Below, in pieces: positions 8,514 through 17,580 of a stretch of 64,000 nucleotides of DNA; position 1 is the stretch's first letter; each line of letters starts with the position of its first letter. The notes under the pieces were generated by a model. The model saw only the letters and a program-made list of their open reading frames with translations, searched no databases and was not told where the DNA came from. The stretch covers positions 101,299-165,298 of the forward strand of contig NZ_KB902235.1 in NCBI RefSeq assembly GCF_000379425.1, read 5' to 3'. This stretch comes from Corynebacterium lubricantis DSM 45231. GTDB taxonomy: Bacteria; Actinomycetota; Actinomycetes; Mycobacteriales; Mycobacteriaceae. The translations under genes and the position numbers were made by a program.

Positions 8514-10805
8514 ATGTCTACTCCGACCGAAATTTCACGTTCCAATCCCATTGCCAACCGCTTCGATAATCCCAAAATTGGCCATCGGACTACTGCAGCC
8601 GCCGGCGTTGGAGGTGTGCTCCATGCCATGCAGCATGCTGTGCCAAACCACGGCTTAATTCCCCTGCTGACCATGAATAAGCATGGTGGCGTTGACTGTC
8701 CGGGGTGTGCCTGGCCAGAGCCGCCGCAGGGCGAACTCGGCATCGTTGAGTTTTGTGAGAACGGTGCCAAGGCGATCGCGCAGGAGACCACTCCGAAGCG
8801 TGTCTCGCGTGAGTTTTTTGCTTCTACCCCGATTGAGAAGCTGCGCGAGATGACCGATTACGAACTTGACCAGCAGGGCCGCCTCCAGGAACCGATGTTT
8901 TATGACCGCTCCAGTGGCACGGAGACTTACCAGCCGATTTCCTGGGAGGAGGCCTTTGCGATGATCTCGGAGCAGCTGAAAAAGACGGAACCGGATCGGG
9001 CACACTTTTATACCTCGGGCACCGCCGTTAACGAATCCGCCTACGTGATGGGTCTGCTTGGCCGTCGCATGGGCACCAACAATTTGCCCGACTGCGCGAA
9101 CATGTGCCACGACTCCACCGGTGTCGCCCTAGCGAACATGGTCGGTGTTGGCAAGGGCTCCGGCACCATGCAGGATCTGCACAATACCGACCTTATTATC
9201 TCTGTGGGTCAGAACCCGGGCACGAACCATCCGCGTTCGCTGACTGCCTTCCATAAGCAGAAGGTCAACGGCGGCAAGATGATCGCCATAAACCCGATGC
9301 CGGAAACCGGTTTGATGAAGTTCAAGGAGCCGCAGTCGCTCAAGGGCGCGTTGAATATCCCGAACAAGCTCGCCGACGAATACGTGCAGGTCCGCCTCGA
9401 CGGCGATCGTGCGCTCTTCCAACAGATCAACCGGGAAATCATTCGTCGTGACTTGCTCGACCGCACTTTCTTGGACACATTCTGTTCCAACGTGGACGAG
9501 ACCATCGCCTACCTCAACTCCCTCGACGACGCAGCCCTAGAGCGCGGCTCCGGAATCAAGCAGGCCCAGGTAAAAAAGATCGTCGATTACGTAGAGAAGG
9601 CCGAAACCATCACCTTATGCTGGACCCTGGGTGTGACCCAGCATAAAAACGCCGTGGACACCATCCAGGAGATGATGAACTTCCTGCTGCTCACCGGCAA
9701 CATTGGCAAGCCCGGCGCGGGTTCCTTCCCCTTCCGTGGCCACTCGAATGTCCAGGGCGATCGCACGATGGGTATTTCCGAGAAGATGCCCGAGTGGTTC
9801 CTGAGCAATCTGGAAAACGAGTTTGGTTTCGACGTTCCTCGCGAGCATGGTCGCGGTTCCGTGGAGACAGCCATGGCGCTGCGCGACGGGAAGAGCGACT
9901 TCTTCTTGTCCTTGGGCGGTAACTACGTGCGCGCCATCTCGGACACCACTGCCGTGGAAGATGGCATGGCCCAGAACGAAATGACGGTACACCTGCTGAC
10001 CAAGCTCAATGCCACCTGCGCTTGGCCAGGAGAGAAGGGCCTGATCTTGCCGGTGCGCTCCCGCAGCGACTATGACCCGCAGAAGTCCGGCCCGCAAATT
10101 ACTTCCGTCGAGGCTTCTGATTCCAAGGTCTCGGGTTCTCGCCCGAAGCGCAAGGCCAACCAGGACCTTGACCTCAAGTCGGAGGTGGACGTGATTTGTT
10201 CCATCGGCCGTGAGACCTTCGGTGACGATTTCTGGCAGCCGATGATTGACAACTACGCCGTGATCCGCGATCACATTGCTAACACCATCCCAGGTTTTGA
10301 GAACTACAACGAGCGCCTCGAGCGCCCTGGTGGATTCATGTTGCCGCACGCCGCCCGCGAACGCGTGTTCAACACCTCGGACGGTAAGGCGCAGCTGACT
10401 ATCAACCCCACCAACACGATCGAGCTTAAAGACGAGCAGCTGTTGCTCTCTACCGTGCGTGGCCACGACCAGTACAACACCATCTCGTATGGCCTCGACG
10501 ATCGCTACCGTGGTGTGCGCGGCGGCCGACGCGTCTTGTTCATTAATAAGGCGGACCTGGTCAAGCGTGGACTTAAGGACGGTGACCTTGTCGATGTGGT
10601 CTCCGTCTACGAGTCTGGTGAGCGCCGTGCCAAGAACTTCCGCTTGGTCGAGTACGACCACGCCGTTGATTGCGTAACCGGCTACTTCCCTGAGCTCAAC
10701 ATCCTCGTCCCACTCGAGGAGCACGCGCATGGCTCCGAGACTCCTGTGTCGAAGTCCCTGGTTGTCCACCTGGAACCCCTGGGAACCAACGCGAAGGATC
10801 TTTGA
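8514..10805 (+). CDS. fdhF: FdhF-type molybdopterin formate dehydrogenase / oxidoreductase alpha subunit
   Basis: A 763-residue molybdopterin oxidoreductase of the FdhF/YdeP branch. Cysteines C62 and C65 (DCPGCAW) and C81 stand near the N-terminus in place of the classical Fe-S motif. C198 in NMCHDSTG occupies the position of the catalytic Sec/Cys of formate dehydrogenase H. A molybdopterin-dinucleotide-binding domain follows (NTISYGLDDRYRGV region near the C-terminus). Start at ATG 8514 gives the family-like N-terminus; the upstream 21 codons are unlikely. It is followed by a small DUF6457-type gene and fdhD with overlapping ends, the arrangement shown in C. glutamicum to be needed for formate oxidation. 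The electron acceptor is unknown. Confidence 0.85.
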   Translation: MSTPTEISRSNPIANRFDNPKIGHRTTAAAGVGGVLHAMQHAVPNHGLIPLLTMNKHGGVDCPGCAWPEPPQGELGIVEFCENGAKAIAQETTPKRVSREFFASTPIEKLREMTDYELDQQGRLQEPMFYDRSSGTETYQPISWEEAFAMISEQLKKTEPDRAHFYTSGTAVNESAYVMGLLGRRMGTNNLPDCANMCHDSTGVALANMVGVGKGSGTMQDLHNTDLIISVGQNPGTNHPRSLTAFHKQKVNGGKMIAINPMPETGLMKFKEPQSLKGALNIPNKLADEYVQVRLDGDRALFQQINREIIRRDLLDRTFLDTFCSNVDETIAYLNSLDDAALERGSGIKQAQVKKIVDYVEKAETITLCWTLGVTQHKNAVDTIQEMMNFLLLTGNIGKPGAGSFPFRGHSNVQGDRTMGISEKMPEWFLSNLENEFGFDVPREHGRGSVETAMALRDGKSDFFLSLGGNYVRAISDTTAVEDGMAQNEMTVHLLTKLNATCAWPGEKGLILPVRSRSDYDPQKSGPQITSVEASDSKVSGSRPKRKANQDLDLKSEVDVICSIGRETFGDDFWQPMIDNYAVIRDHIANTIPGFENYNERLERPGGFMLPHAARERVFNTSDGKAQLTINPTNTIELKDEQLLLSTVRGHDQYNTISYGLDDRYRGVRGGRRVLFINKADLVKRGLKDGDLVDVVSVYESGERRAKNFRLVEYDHAVDCVTGYFPELNILVPLEEHAHGSETPVSKSLVVHLEPLGTNAKDL

Positions 10806-10810
10806 TCGCA

Positions 10811-11107
10811 ATGGCGAAGGATAGCCCAGAAGAAATTAAATCTGCTCACGATTGGTTGAACAAAGCATCGGCCTCTCTGGATGTCTCACCGGATGTCACG
10901 CGCGCTCTTGTGGGTGATCTCCTCGATCTCACCAGGAACGTCGCGCACGGTCCTTCCCGTGCCGCCGCCCCGGTGACAGCGTTTCTCGTTGGATTGGCAT
11001 CGGGGCGTGCGGACATGACAGATGAGCAACTGGTAGCCCAAGTGCGGGCAAACATCGCGCACATCAACTCGATTCTTGAGGAGTACAGCAACAGTGGGAC
11101 GGATTAA
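10811..11107 (+). CDS. Small DUF6457-like protein between fdhF and fdhD
   Basis: A 98-residue, mostly helical, soluble protein (MAKDSPEEIKSAHDWLNKAS...). It corresponds in size and position to the middle gene of the C. glutamicum fdhF operon, which is needed together with fdhF and fdhD for formate dehydrogenase activity; its biochemical role is unsettled. ATG 10811 follows the fdhF stop by five bases; a TTG at 10802 would overlap fdhF. Its 3' end overlaps fdhD by 14 bases, so the three genes form one transcript. Confidence 0.75.
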   Translation: MAKDSPEEIKSAHDWLNKASASLDVSPDVTRALVGDLLDLTRNVAHGPSRAAAPVTAFLVGLASGRADMTDEQLVAQVRANIAHINSILEEYSNSGTD

Positions 11108-11966
11108 CCGAAACTTCGCGGTAACCAAGGTCACCCTTGACGGCGACGCATACACGGTAGATACCCGCGCGGATACGGTCACGGTAGAAGAACCACTAGA
11201 AATCCGCGACAACGGACAAACCCTGACCACCACGATGCGTACTCCCGGCCACGATATTGAGCTCGCGCACGGGTGGCTTTACGGCGAGGGAATCATCACC
11301 GACCCAGCGGAAATTTCCACGGCTCGCTACTGCGCCGGCGCGACCGGACCCGACGGGCAGAACACCTACAACGTGCTCGACCTGAACCTGGTCACCGCTG
11401 CGAACACGCCACGCCAGGTGGATCCGAAATTCATTCGTTTGGCTCCGACGACGAGCGCGTGTGGTGTCTGTGGCACCTCGTCCATCGACGAGATCATGGA
11501 CAAGACCCATGCTCCCATCGAACCCCTCGCGCTTGATCCTGCTCTGGTGATGTCACTGCCCGACAAGCTGCGCGAAGGTCAGAAACAATTCCGCAAAACC
11601 GGAGGGATCCATGCCGCTGGCGCATTTGACCTCGACGGCAACCCGATTGTGATCCGCGAGGACATCGGCAGGCACAATGCCGCGGACAAGGTCATCGGCC
11701 ATCTGCTGATGGAGGGCCGCCTTCCGGCGAAGGACATGATCCTGGTGATGAGCTCGCGGGCCTCCTTCGAGCTGGTCCAAAAGGCCGTCATGGCCGGTTT
11801 CCCAGCCCTCGTGGCGGTATCGGCTGCGTCGTCGCTGGCCGTCGAGCTTGCTCGTGAAGCCAATATGGCATTGGTCGGTTTCGCACGCCCCGGTCGGTTC
11901 AACCTGTACTCCGGCGAGCTCGCTCGCCCCAACGCATCAGCGGGGCAAGGCCGCGCGGTTTCTTAG
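11094..11966 (+). CDS. fdhD: Formate dehydrogenase sulfurtransferase FdhD
   Basis: A 290-residue FdhD. The sulfur-transfer motif SAC123-GVC126-G is intact, as are the HDIELAHGWLYGEGII and REDIGRHNAADKVIG signatures. FdhD transfers sulfur from a cysteine desulfurase to the molybdenum cofactor and is required to activate FdhF. I chose GTG at 11094 (VGRINRN...) with a GGAG about ten bases upstream; a TTG at 11076 is possible but less likely. The 3' end overlaps the convergent DUF2786 gene by 30 bases. Confidence 0.92.
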   Translation: MGRINRNFAVTKVTLDGDAYTVDTRADTVTVEEPLEIRDNGQTLTTTMRTPGHDIELAHGWLYGEGIITDPAEISTARYCAGATGPDGQNTYNVLDLNLVTAANTPRQVDPKFIRLAPTTSACGVCGTSSIDEIMDKTHAPIEPLALDPALVMSLPDKLREGQKQFRKTGGIHAAGAFDLDGNPIVIREDIGRHNAADKVIGHLLMEGRLPAKDMILVMSSRASFELVQKAVMAGFPALVAVSAASSLAVELAREANMALVGFARPGRFNLYSGELARPNASAGQGRAVS

Positions 11967-12665
11967 TCGCGTCTGTCCAATATCGCTGCCGTTTCCTGCA
12001 TCAACGCCTTGGAAATACGAGTCGGCGTCCATGGAGCGGCGCGATTTCGATGAGGCCAACGTGATCCCTTCTTCTTCGGCGAAGGCATCACGGGCGGCTT
12101 CGGCTTTCGCGGCATCGTCGATAAGCGCAACCGCGTAACCGTTTGATGAATCCGACACGGTTTTCTCGGCCTGTCGGAGGCGCTCCCCGACTCGGCTGGC
12201 GAAGCCGATCATGAACGAACGCCGCGCCACAACCGCGGAGACCCCCAGCTCTGGGTGCGCGCGCACCCGCTTAGCAAGCACTATCATTTGCGGGTTGAGC
12301 AGCGAGAACAATAGATCCACGCGGTCGAGGTGGCGCTCGGCACCAAACACCGTCATCTGTTTGACCTTGGTGGAACGGTAAGTGCCCGCGGAAAAAGCAA
12401 CGCAGTGCAGCCCACGGACCAGACTATTGAGCAAATACGCCTGCATGTCCGTGTAGGCACCACTGAAGGCGAATACCTTCCGCGAAATATTGTCGCCTAC
12501 CTGCTTCGTGCCCAGGTCGCGCTCGTCGAAGCCATAGGAGGCCATCAGCTCGAACGCCTTGTCGTAGAAGGCGTCGCCCTCGGGTGTCCCCTCGCGGTCC
12601 GCGGCCTGATTCAGCAGCTTCTGTACCCGCTCTTTAATCTTGTCCATTGTGTTTAATTGTGTCAT
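11937..12665 (-). CDS. DUF2786 domain protein
   Basis: A 242-residue soluble protein. The N-terminal 45 residues (MDKIKERVQKLLNQA... GDAFYDKAFELMASYGFDE) match the short DUF2786 helical module; the remainder is mixed alpha/beta with no motif I can name. The start MTQLNTMDK at 12665 is preferred over one five codons earlier. The gene overlaps fdhD at its 3' end tail-to-tail, suggesting mutual antisense transcription. Function is unknown. A TCGTCGATAAGC core motif lies inside it at 12115. Confidence 0.75.
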   Translation of the reverse strand: MTQLNTMDKIKERVQKLLNQAADREGTPEGDAFYDKAFELMASYGFDERDLGTKQVGDNISRKVFAFSGAYTDMQAYLLNSLVRGLHCVAFSAGTYRSTKVKQMTVFGAERHLDRVDLLFSLLNPQMIVLAKRVRAHPELGVSAVVARRSFMIGFASRVGERLRQAEKTVSDSSNGYAVALIDDAAKAEAARDAFAEEEGITLASSKSRRSMDADSYFQGVDAGNGSDIGQTRLRNRAALPR

Positions 12666-12784
12666 TAGTGCTTCCCCCAAGTACCAATCTGTGTGTTGAG
12701 TACTTTTCTAGCGCATCGAACGTTTCTCCCCGCAGCAATGTGGGATTCCTGTGGAAAACAACATTTCCTGGTTAGGGTGGGGCT

Positions 12785-13591
12785 ATGAAACTCACACTTC
12801 CTGCAATCGGGTTTGGAGCCTGGTCCCTGCACGGATCCCACGGCTCCGACGCCATCCTGTCGGCTATCGACGGCGGTTATCGGCTCATCGATACCGCCTA
12901 CAACTACGAGAACGAGGGCGCGGTGGGTCATGCGATTCGCCGGGCCTCGGTGCCGCGCGAGGAGCTTATTGTTACCTCGAAGCTGCCCGGCAGGGCGCAC
13001 GAACCGAGGCTTGCCCGCAGCTTTATTGAAGAGTCGCTCTTTCGCGCGGGGCTCGACTATTTCGATCTCTACTTAATCCACTGGCCAAACCCGCAGCAGG
13101 GAAAATACGTCCTGGCCTGGGAAGCATTGATTCAGGCGCAACAAGACGGTTTGCTTAAGCACATCGGCGTATCCAACTTCACCGCACAACACATCGAAAC
13201 TCTCGCGGAAAAAACTGGTGTACTCCCCGAGGTCAACCAGCTTGAAATCCACCCGCATTTCCCGCAGCAAGAACTCGTGGCGTGGTGCCAGGGAAACGGC
13301 ATTGCCGTCGAAGCATGGAGTCCGCTGGGCCGAGGAGGATTGCTTGACGACGAGGCCCTCGTCTCCCTCGCCGAGCGCGCCCACATGTCAGTGGCTGAAC
13401 TTATCTTGTCGTGGCACGCCACGCGCGGTGTAATCCCATTGCCACGCTCACAAGATAGCGCACGTCAAGTGGCCAACCTGCGCGCTGTGGATAACCTGCT
13501 CGACAAGGAGACTGCTGCGGCCGTAACAGTGCTTGGTCGCCCCGATGGGCGGCTACATGATCAGGACCCTGACACCTACGAGGAGTTCTAG
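12785..13591 (+). CDS. Aldo/keto reductase
   Basis: A 268-residue NADPH-dependent reductase of the AKR fold, likely the AKR5 group. The catalytic tetrad is visible: D and Y in LIDTAYNYENE, K in VTSKLPGR, and H in YLIHWPNP. Cofactor-binding PLPRSQDSARQ stands near the C-terminus. Related corynebacterial enzymes reduce 2,5-diketogluconate or methylglyoxal-type carbonyls; the substrate here cannot be told. It starts at ATG 12785 in a 119-nt divergent gap from the DUF2786 gene. Confidence 0.9.
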   Translation: MKLTLPAIGFGAWSLHGSHGSDAILSAIDGGYRLIDTAYNYENEGAVGHAIRRASVPREELIVTSKLPGRAHEPRLARSFIEESLFRAGLDYFDLYLIHWPNPQQGKYVLAWEALIQAQQDGLLKHIGVSNFTAQHIETLAEKTGVLPEVNQLEIHPHFPQQELVAWCQGNGIAVEAWSPLGRGGLLDDEALVSLAERAHMSVAELILSWHATRGVIPLPRSQDSARQVANLRAVDNLLDKETAAAVTVLGRPDGRLHDQDPDTYEEF

Positions 13592-13602
13592 GGTTCCTTT
13601 TC

Positions 13603-14394
13603 CTAGTCCTTGTACACCGTTTGGGTCTTGTTCAGCCAGGCGTAGACTCCGCCAATGAGCAGCCCGCCGCCAACGATGTTGCCCAACCACACCACCAGCC
13701 AGTTAATGGCCACGTTGGGAAAAGTCATGGCCTCGGGAAGCGGGTCGGAGGCTAGCATGGTGATGGTCATCAGCGAGAAGTTCGCAATCACGTGTTCAAG
13801 GCCTAGGCCAACGAAGATGGCAATGATGGGCACGATGACGAAGAATTTCGATGCGAAATCCTTCGCGAATAGCGCCGCCACGATGGCCATGTTCACCACG
13901 AAGTTAGCGGCGATTGCCTCCACGAATGCCTGTAATGGCTCTTTCTCCAGCTTGCCCTGCGACAGAGTAGAGAGCAGGTGTGTCGGGTCCACCGAGGAGA
14001 ACTTGGCGGAATAGCCCAAGATCATGGCGACGATCACAGCGCCTAAGAGGTTGAACAGCGTGGTGGCGACGATGAGCCAGATGCCTTTGCCCCAGCTGAT
14101 TTGTTTGGTGGTTGCTCCGTAAGAGGCGAACATCATGTTGCCGGTTGCCAGCTCGGCGTTGAGAATAACGATGGCGAACAGGCCGAGCCCGAAGAGGAAC
14201 GCAAAGACGACGCTGCCTAGGCCGTGGCCGGGATTGGCAGACTCTACAGCTTCCCCTACTACTCCGGCGAAGGCCGTTCCGAGTGTGAGATAGGCGCCAG
14301 CAAGGACTGAGCGCACAGCGAATCGTTCAAATTCAGAATCGAGTAGTTCGATCTTTTTGCTCACCGCTGCTTCTGCGATGTCATTGAGCGCCAT
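13603..14394 (-). CDS. Formate/nitrite transporter (FNT family)
   Basis: A 263-residue channel-type permease with six hydrophobic segments. It carries the FNT signatures ATGNMMFA (the GN-x-LF-type first motif, in ELATGNMMF) and the second-half NWLVVWLGNIVGGG. FocA/NirC-family pentamers pass formate, nitrite or hydrosulfide. Its placement 1.6 kb from fdhF-fdhD makes formate the likeliest substrate, but the sequence does not prove this. It converges on the aldo/keto reductase gene with an 11-nt gap. Confidence 0.88.
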   Translation of the reverse strand: MALNDIAEAAVSKKIELLDSEFERFAVRSVLAGAYLTLGTAFAGVVGEAVESANPGHGLGSVVFAFLFGLGLFAIVILNAELATGNMMFASYGATTKQISWGKGIWLIVATTLFNLLGAVIVAMILGYSAKFSSVDPTHLLSTLSQGKLEKEPLQAFVEAIAANFVVNMAIVAALFAKDFASKFFVIVPIIAIFVGLGLEHVIANFSLMTITMLASDPLPEAMTFPNVAINWLVVWLGNIVGGGLLIGGVYAWLNKTQTVYKD

Positions 14395-14649
14395 AAATTC
14401 TCCCCTACTGTCGTAAATGTCTCAACCATTTAAACACCCAGCCTAACCAGGTTCAATAAATCATACTTTCTATATTTTTGCCCCCAAAAAGGGTGGCTGT
14501 TTGCACTGCCTTCCCGAGATTAAGCAGCACGACGAGTAGCTCGCATTTATGGTTATACAAGTATGGGGGCAGGGAAAAGTACTGGTTAACCCTTGTTTTA
14601 TCTTCCCATACGGCTTTTTCAGATTAAACAAACTTATGGAAGGGGAATA
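14395..14649. other. Divergent intergenic region between FNT gene and M20 gene
   Basis: A 255-nt AT-rich region with several TATA-like runs (around 14470 and 14552) but no single convincing promoter pair. The M20 ATG is preceded by GGAAGGGG. No ORF or known riboswitch is seen. Confidence 0.4.
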
Positions 14650-15888
14650 ATGGGAAACCAGGCTGTTACCAAGATTCTGTCCGATCTGGACAGCACTCGT
14701 GCCGAGCGCGAAGAGCTGCTCAAGCACTTCCACCAGCACCCCGAGCTCTCTTTGCAGGAGTACGAAACTTCCGCACGGATTCGCGCTGAGCTTGAGGCCG
14801 CAGGCATCGAGGTTCACTCGGTAGGAAAAACCGGTCTCGTCGCTATCGTTGAAAATGGCGAGGGCCCCGTCGTTGCTATGCGCGGCGACATCGACGCGCT
14901 TCCCGTCAAAGAAGTCTCCGGCAAGGACTACGCCTCCACCGCCGAGCAAGAAGACGAAAAGACGGGACAGACCTTCGCCGTCTCGCATGCATGTGGCCAT
15001 GACTTCCACATCATGAGTCTGCTGTCCGCGCTGAAGTTCTACAACTCCCACAAGGATGCGTGGGCCGGCACCTACGTCGGTGTTTTCCAGCCTGCAGAAG
15101 AAATTGCTGCCGGCGCCCAGGAAATGGTCGATGCAGGTATCGCCGAGGTCATGCCGAAGCCAGATGTGTACCTCGGCCAGCACGTCATCGCTGTCACCCC
15201 GGGCGGCACCGTGGCCAGCAAGCCTGGCACGATCTTCACGGCGGCGTCGTCGATACGCGTCAAGGTGTACGGCAAGGGCTCTCACGGCTCCATGCCGCAG
15301 CTCAGCGTTGACCCCGTCGTGCTGGCTTCGGCTATTGTGACGCGCTTGCAAACTATTGTCGGTCGCGAAATTGCACCGAACGACATGGGTGTTGTCACCG
15401 TTGGCGCTATTCACGCCGGTACGAAGTCGAACATCATTCCTGATGACGCCGAGCTGCTGATCAACACCCGCGCCTACGACAAGGACGTCGAAGCGCACAT
15501 GCACGAGGCCATCGAGCGCATCGTTCGCGCCGAGTGCGAGGCCGCTCGCTCCCCGAAGGAGCCAGAGTTCGAGTACTACGATATTTACCCTCTGACCTCC
15601 AATCACCAGGAACCGTTCGAGCAGGTCCGAGCAGTGTTCGACGATTTCTTTGGCGATGACTCGGTCGATATTGATCCGGTTTCGGCATCCGAGGACTTCT
15701 CCATCGTGCCGGACTCCATGGACGTGCCTTACGTGTACTGGTGTGTCGGCGGCTTCGAGGATTGGAAGAACGCTCCCGGCAACCACAACCCCGCTTTCGC
15801 CCCTGACCTGCAGCCAACGCTCGACCGCGGTGTCGAAGCTGCCGTTGTTGCTGCCTCTGCATGGCTAGTAAAGAATGAGGATGCATAA
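14650..15888 (+). CDS. M20-family amidohydrolase, AgaA-like N-acyl-amino-acid aminoacylase
   Basis: A 412-residue M20D-type metallopeptidase. Metal and catalytic residues are visible: H113-A-C115-G-H117-D118, E150-E151 (QPAEE), H178 (GQHV), and SEDFSIVPD near the C-terminus. The lid domain lies between. The N-terminal STRAEREELLKHFHQHPELS resembles what I recall of AgaA of axillary Corynebacterium, the Nα-acyl-glutamine aminoacylase that frees odorant acids. Family members also cleave hippurate or IAA conjugates, so the substrate is inference. ATG 14650 is chosen for the GGAAGGGG site. It is 3 nt from the MFS gene, forming one operon. Confidence 0.82.
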   Translation: MGNQAVTKILSDLDSTRAEREELLKHFHQHPELSLQEYETSARIRAELEAAGIEVHSVGKTGLVAIVENGEGPVVAMRGDIDALPVKEVSGKDYASTAEQEDEKTGQTFAVSHACGHDFHIMSLLSALKFYNSHKDAWAGTYVGVFQPAEEIAAGAQEMVDAGIAEVMPKPDVYLGQHVIAVTPGGTVASKPGTIFTAASSIRVKVYGKGSHGSMPQLSVDPVVLASAIVTRLQTIVGREIAPNDMGVVTVGAIHAGTKSNIIPDDAELLINTRAYDKDVEAHMHEAIERIVRAECEAARSPKEPEFEYYDIYPLTSNHQEPFEQVRAVFDDFFGDDSVDIDPVSASEDFSIVPDSMDVPYVYWCVGGFEDWKNAPGNHNPAFAPDLQPTLDRGVEAAVVAASAWLVKNEDA

Positions 15889-15891
15889 ATC

Positions 15892-17550
15892 ATGACCACC
15901 ACAATGAAACGGGCAACCGAGTTCAAGGGCAATGACTCCGCCCTGCTCGGTATCGTCCTTGCAGTTATTACCTTCTGGCTCTTCGCTCAGACCACCCTGA
16001 ATATCGGCCCTGCGATCGGTCAAGACATCGGCACCCCAGATGCCGTCATGAACATCGCGATTTCCTTGTCCGCACTGTTTTCCGGCATGTTCATCGTCGT
16101 GGCCGGTGGTTTCGCCGATAAGGTTGGCCGCGTCAAGATGGCTACCTGGGGCAACATCCTGGGCATCGTCGGTTCCCTCCTCGTCGGCCTGGCTGGTGGC
16201 CCAGCAGCACTTGCCACCACCATGCTCGTCGCCGGCCGTATCTTCCAGGGTCTGTCCGCAGCATTCATCATGCCGTCGACCATGGCTCTGCTGAAGACTT
16301 ACTGGCAGGGCAAGGAGCGCCAGCGCGCCGTGTCCATGTGGTCGATCGGTTCCTGGGGCGGCTCCGGCCTAGCCGCGCTTTTCGGCGGCTTCATGGCTTC
16401 CACCCCACTGGGCTGGCGCTCCATCTTCATCATCTCCGCAGTCATCTCGGTCATCTCGATCATGCTGATGCGCCAGATCCCAGAAGATGCGCCTGCGAAG
16501 GATTCCAACAAGAAGACCGACTACCCAGGCATCATCTCGCTGGCACTGTTCGTGTTGACCCTGCTGCTCGTAATCACCCAGGGCTCCTCCATCGGCTGGA
16601 CCAGCTGGATCACCTGGGCACTCATTGCAATCTGCATTGCCGCTCTGACCTGGTTCATCAAGGTTGAAATGGGCAATCCGAACGCACTGGTCGATTTCGA
16701 CCTGTTCAAAAACCCAGTCTTCACCGGCGCAACCGTGTCGAACTTCCTGATCAACGCAACCGCCGGCCTGATCCCAGTTTCCCTCTGGGTGATGCAGGGT
16801 GCTGCTGGTTGGTCCGCTGCTCAGGCCGGCTACCTCACCATCGGTTATGCAGTGTTTATCATCGCGTTCATCCGCGTTGGCGAAAAGCTGCTGCAGCGCT
16901 TTGGCAACAAGAAGCCAATGATCTGGGGCGCGAGCATCGTCGCCGTGGCCATCGCACTGCTGATGTTCACCAACACCATGACCGGCACCTACGTTGTCCT
17001 GGCGATTATCGCTTACTGCCTGTTCGGCCTGGGCCTTGCGTTCTACGCCACCCCATCCACCGACGCTGCCCTGAGCGCGCTTCCCGACGACAAGGCAGGA
17101 TCCGGCTCGGGTGTGTACAAGATGGCATCGTCGTTGGGTGCCGCTTTCGGTGCAGCAATTCCTACCTCGATCTTCACCGCAATGCAGACTTCTGGTTCCT
17201 CGGTGCTGGGCAACGTTGTGGATTTCTCCGGTCGTCAGGACAACATCGCTGTGCGTGAAGCTGGAATGGTGGCAATGGGCGTCATCCTGATCATGGCGCT
17301 GATTGCACTGGCATCGATCATCCTCCTGATCCCTGCGGAAGCGGGCAAGAAGAAGTCCGAGAATGCGGATAACAAGCCGGAAGAAATGCTGCACGCAGCC
17401 GAAGAAGAACTCGAAGCTGCAGAAGCCCGCTTGGTAAAGGCAACTGAAGCCGAAAAGGCCGCGCGCGCCAAACTTGCGCAAGCACAGCAGGCTGCTTCTG
17501 AGCTAGGCACCGGCACAGCAGCTGGATCTGCTCCCGCTACTGCAAAGTAA
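15892..17550 (+). CDS. MFS transporter, EmrB/QacA (DHA2) type, with C-terminal coiled-coil tail
   Basis: A 552-residue transporter. About 13-14 hydrophobic segments fill residues 15-480, with the loop-2/3 motif GGFADKVGRVKMA (motif A) and a motif C-like GSGVYKMASSLGAAFG region. The last ~65 residues are a charged A/E/K-rich helix (PEEMLHAAEEELEAAEARL onward) with coiled-coil periodicity, unusual for this family. It starts 3 nt after the M20 stop, so it may import the conjugate or export the cleavage product of that enzyme. Direction of transport is not readable. Confidence 0.87.
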   Translation: MTTTMKRATEFKGNDSALLGIVLAVITFWLFAQTTLNIGPAIGQDIGTPDAVMNIAISLSALFSGMFIVVAGGFADKVGRVKMATWGNILGIVGSLLVGLAGGPAALATTMLVAGRIFQGLSAAFIMPSTMALLKTYWQGKERQRAVSMWSIGSWGGSGLAALFGGFMASTPLGWRSIFIISAVISVISIMLMRQIPEDAPAKDSNKKTDYPGIISLALFVLTLLLVITQGSSIGWTSWITWALIAICIAALTWFIKVEMGNPNALVDFDLFKNPVFTGATVSNFLINATAGLIPVSLWVMQGAAGWSAAQAGYLTIGYAVFIIAFIRVGEKLLQRFGNKKPMIWGASIVAVAIALLMFTNTMTGTYVVLAIIAYCLFGLGLAFYATPSTDAALSALPDDKAGSGSGVYKMASSLGAAFGAAIPTSIFTAMQTSGSSVLGNVVDFSGRQDNIAVREAGMVAMGVILIMALIALASIILLIPAEAGKKKSENADNKPEEMLHAAEEELEAAEARLVKATEAEKAARAKLAQAQQAASELGTGTAAGSAPATAK

Positions 17551-17580
17551 TAGGACAAAGTAGAAGCTAGAAAACCAAAA

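Noticed and set aside
14470..15786. A 438-codon minus-strand frame opposite the M20 gene
   Set aside because: The plus strand has the full set of M20 catalytic motifs; the minus reading has none.
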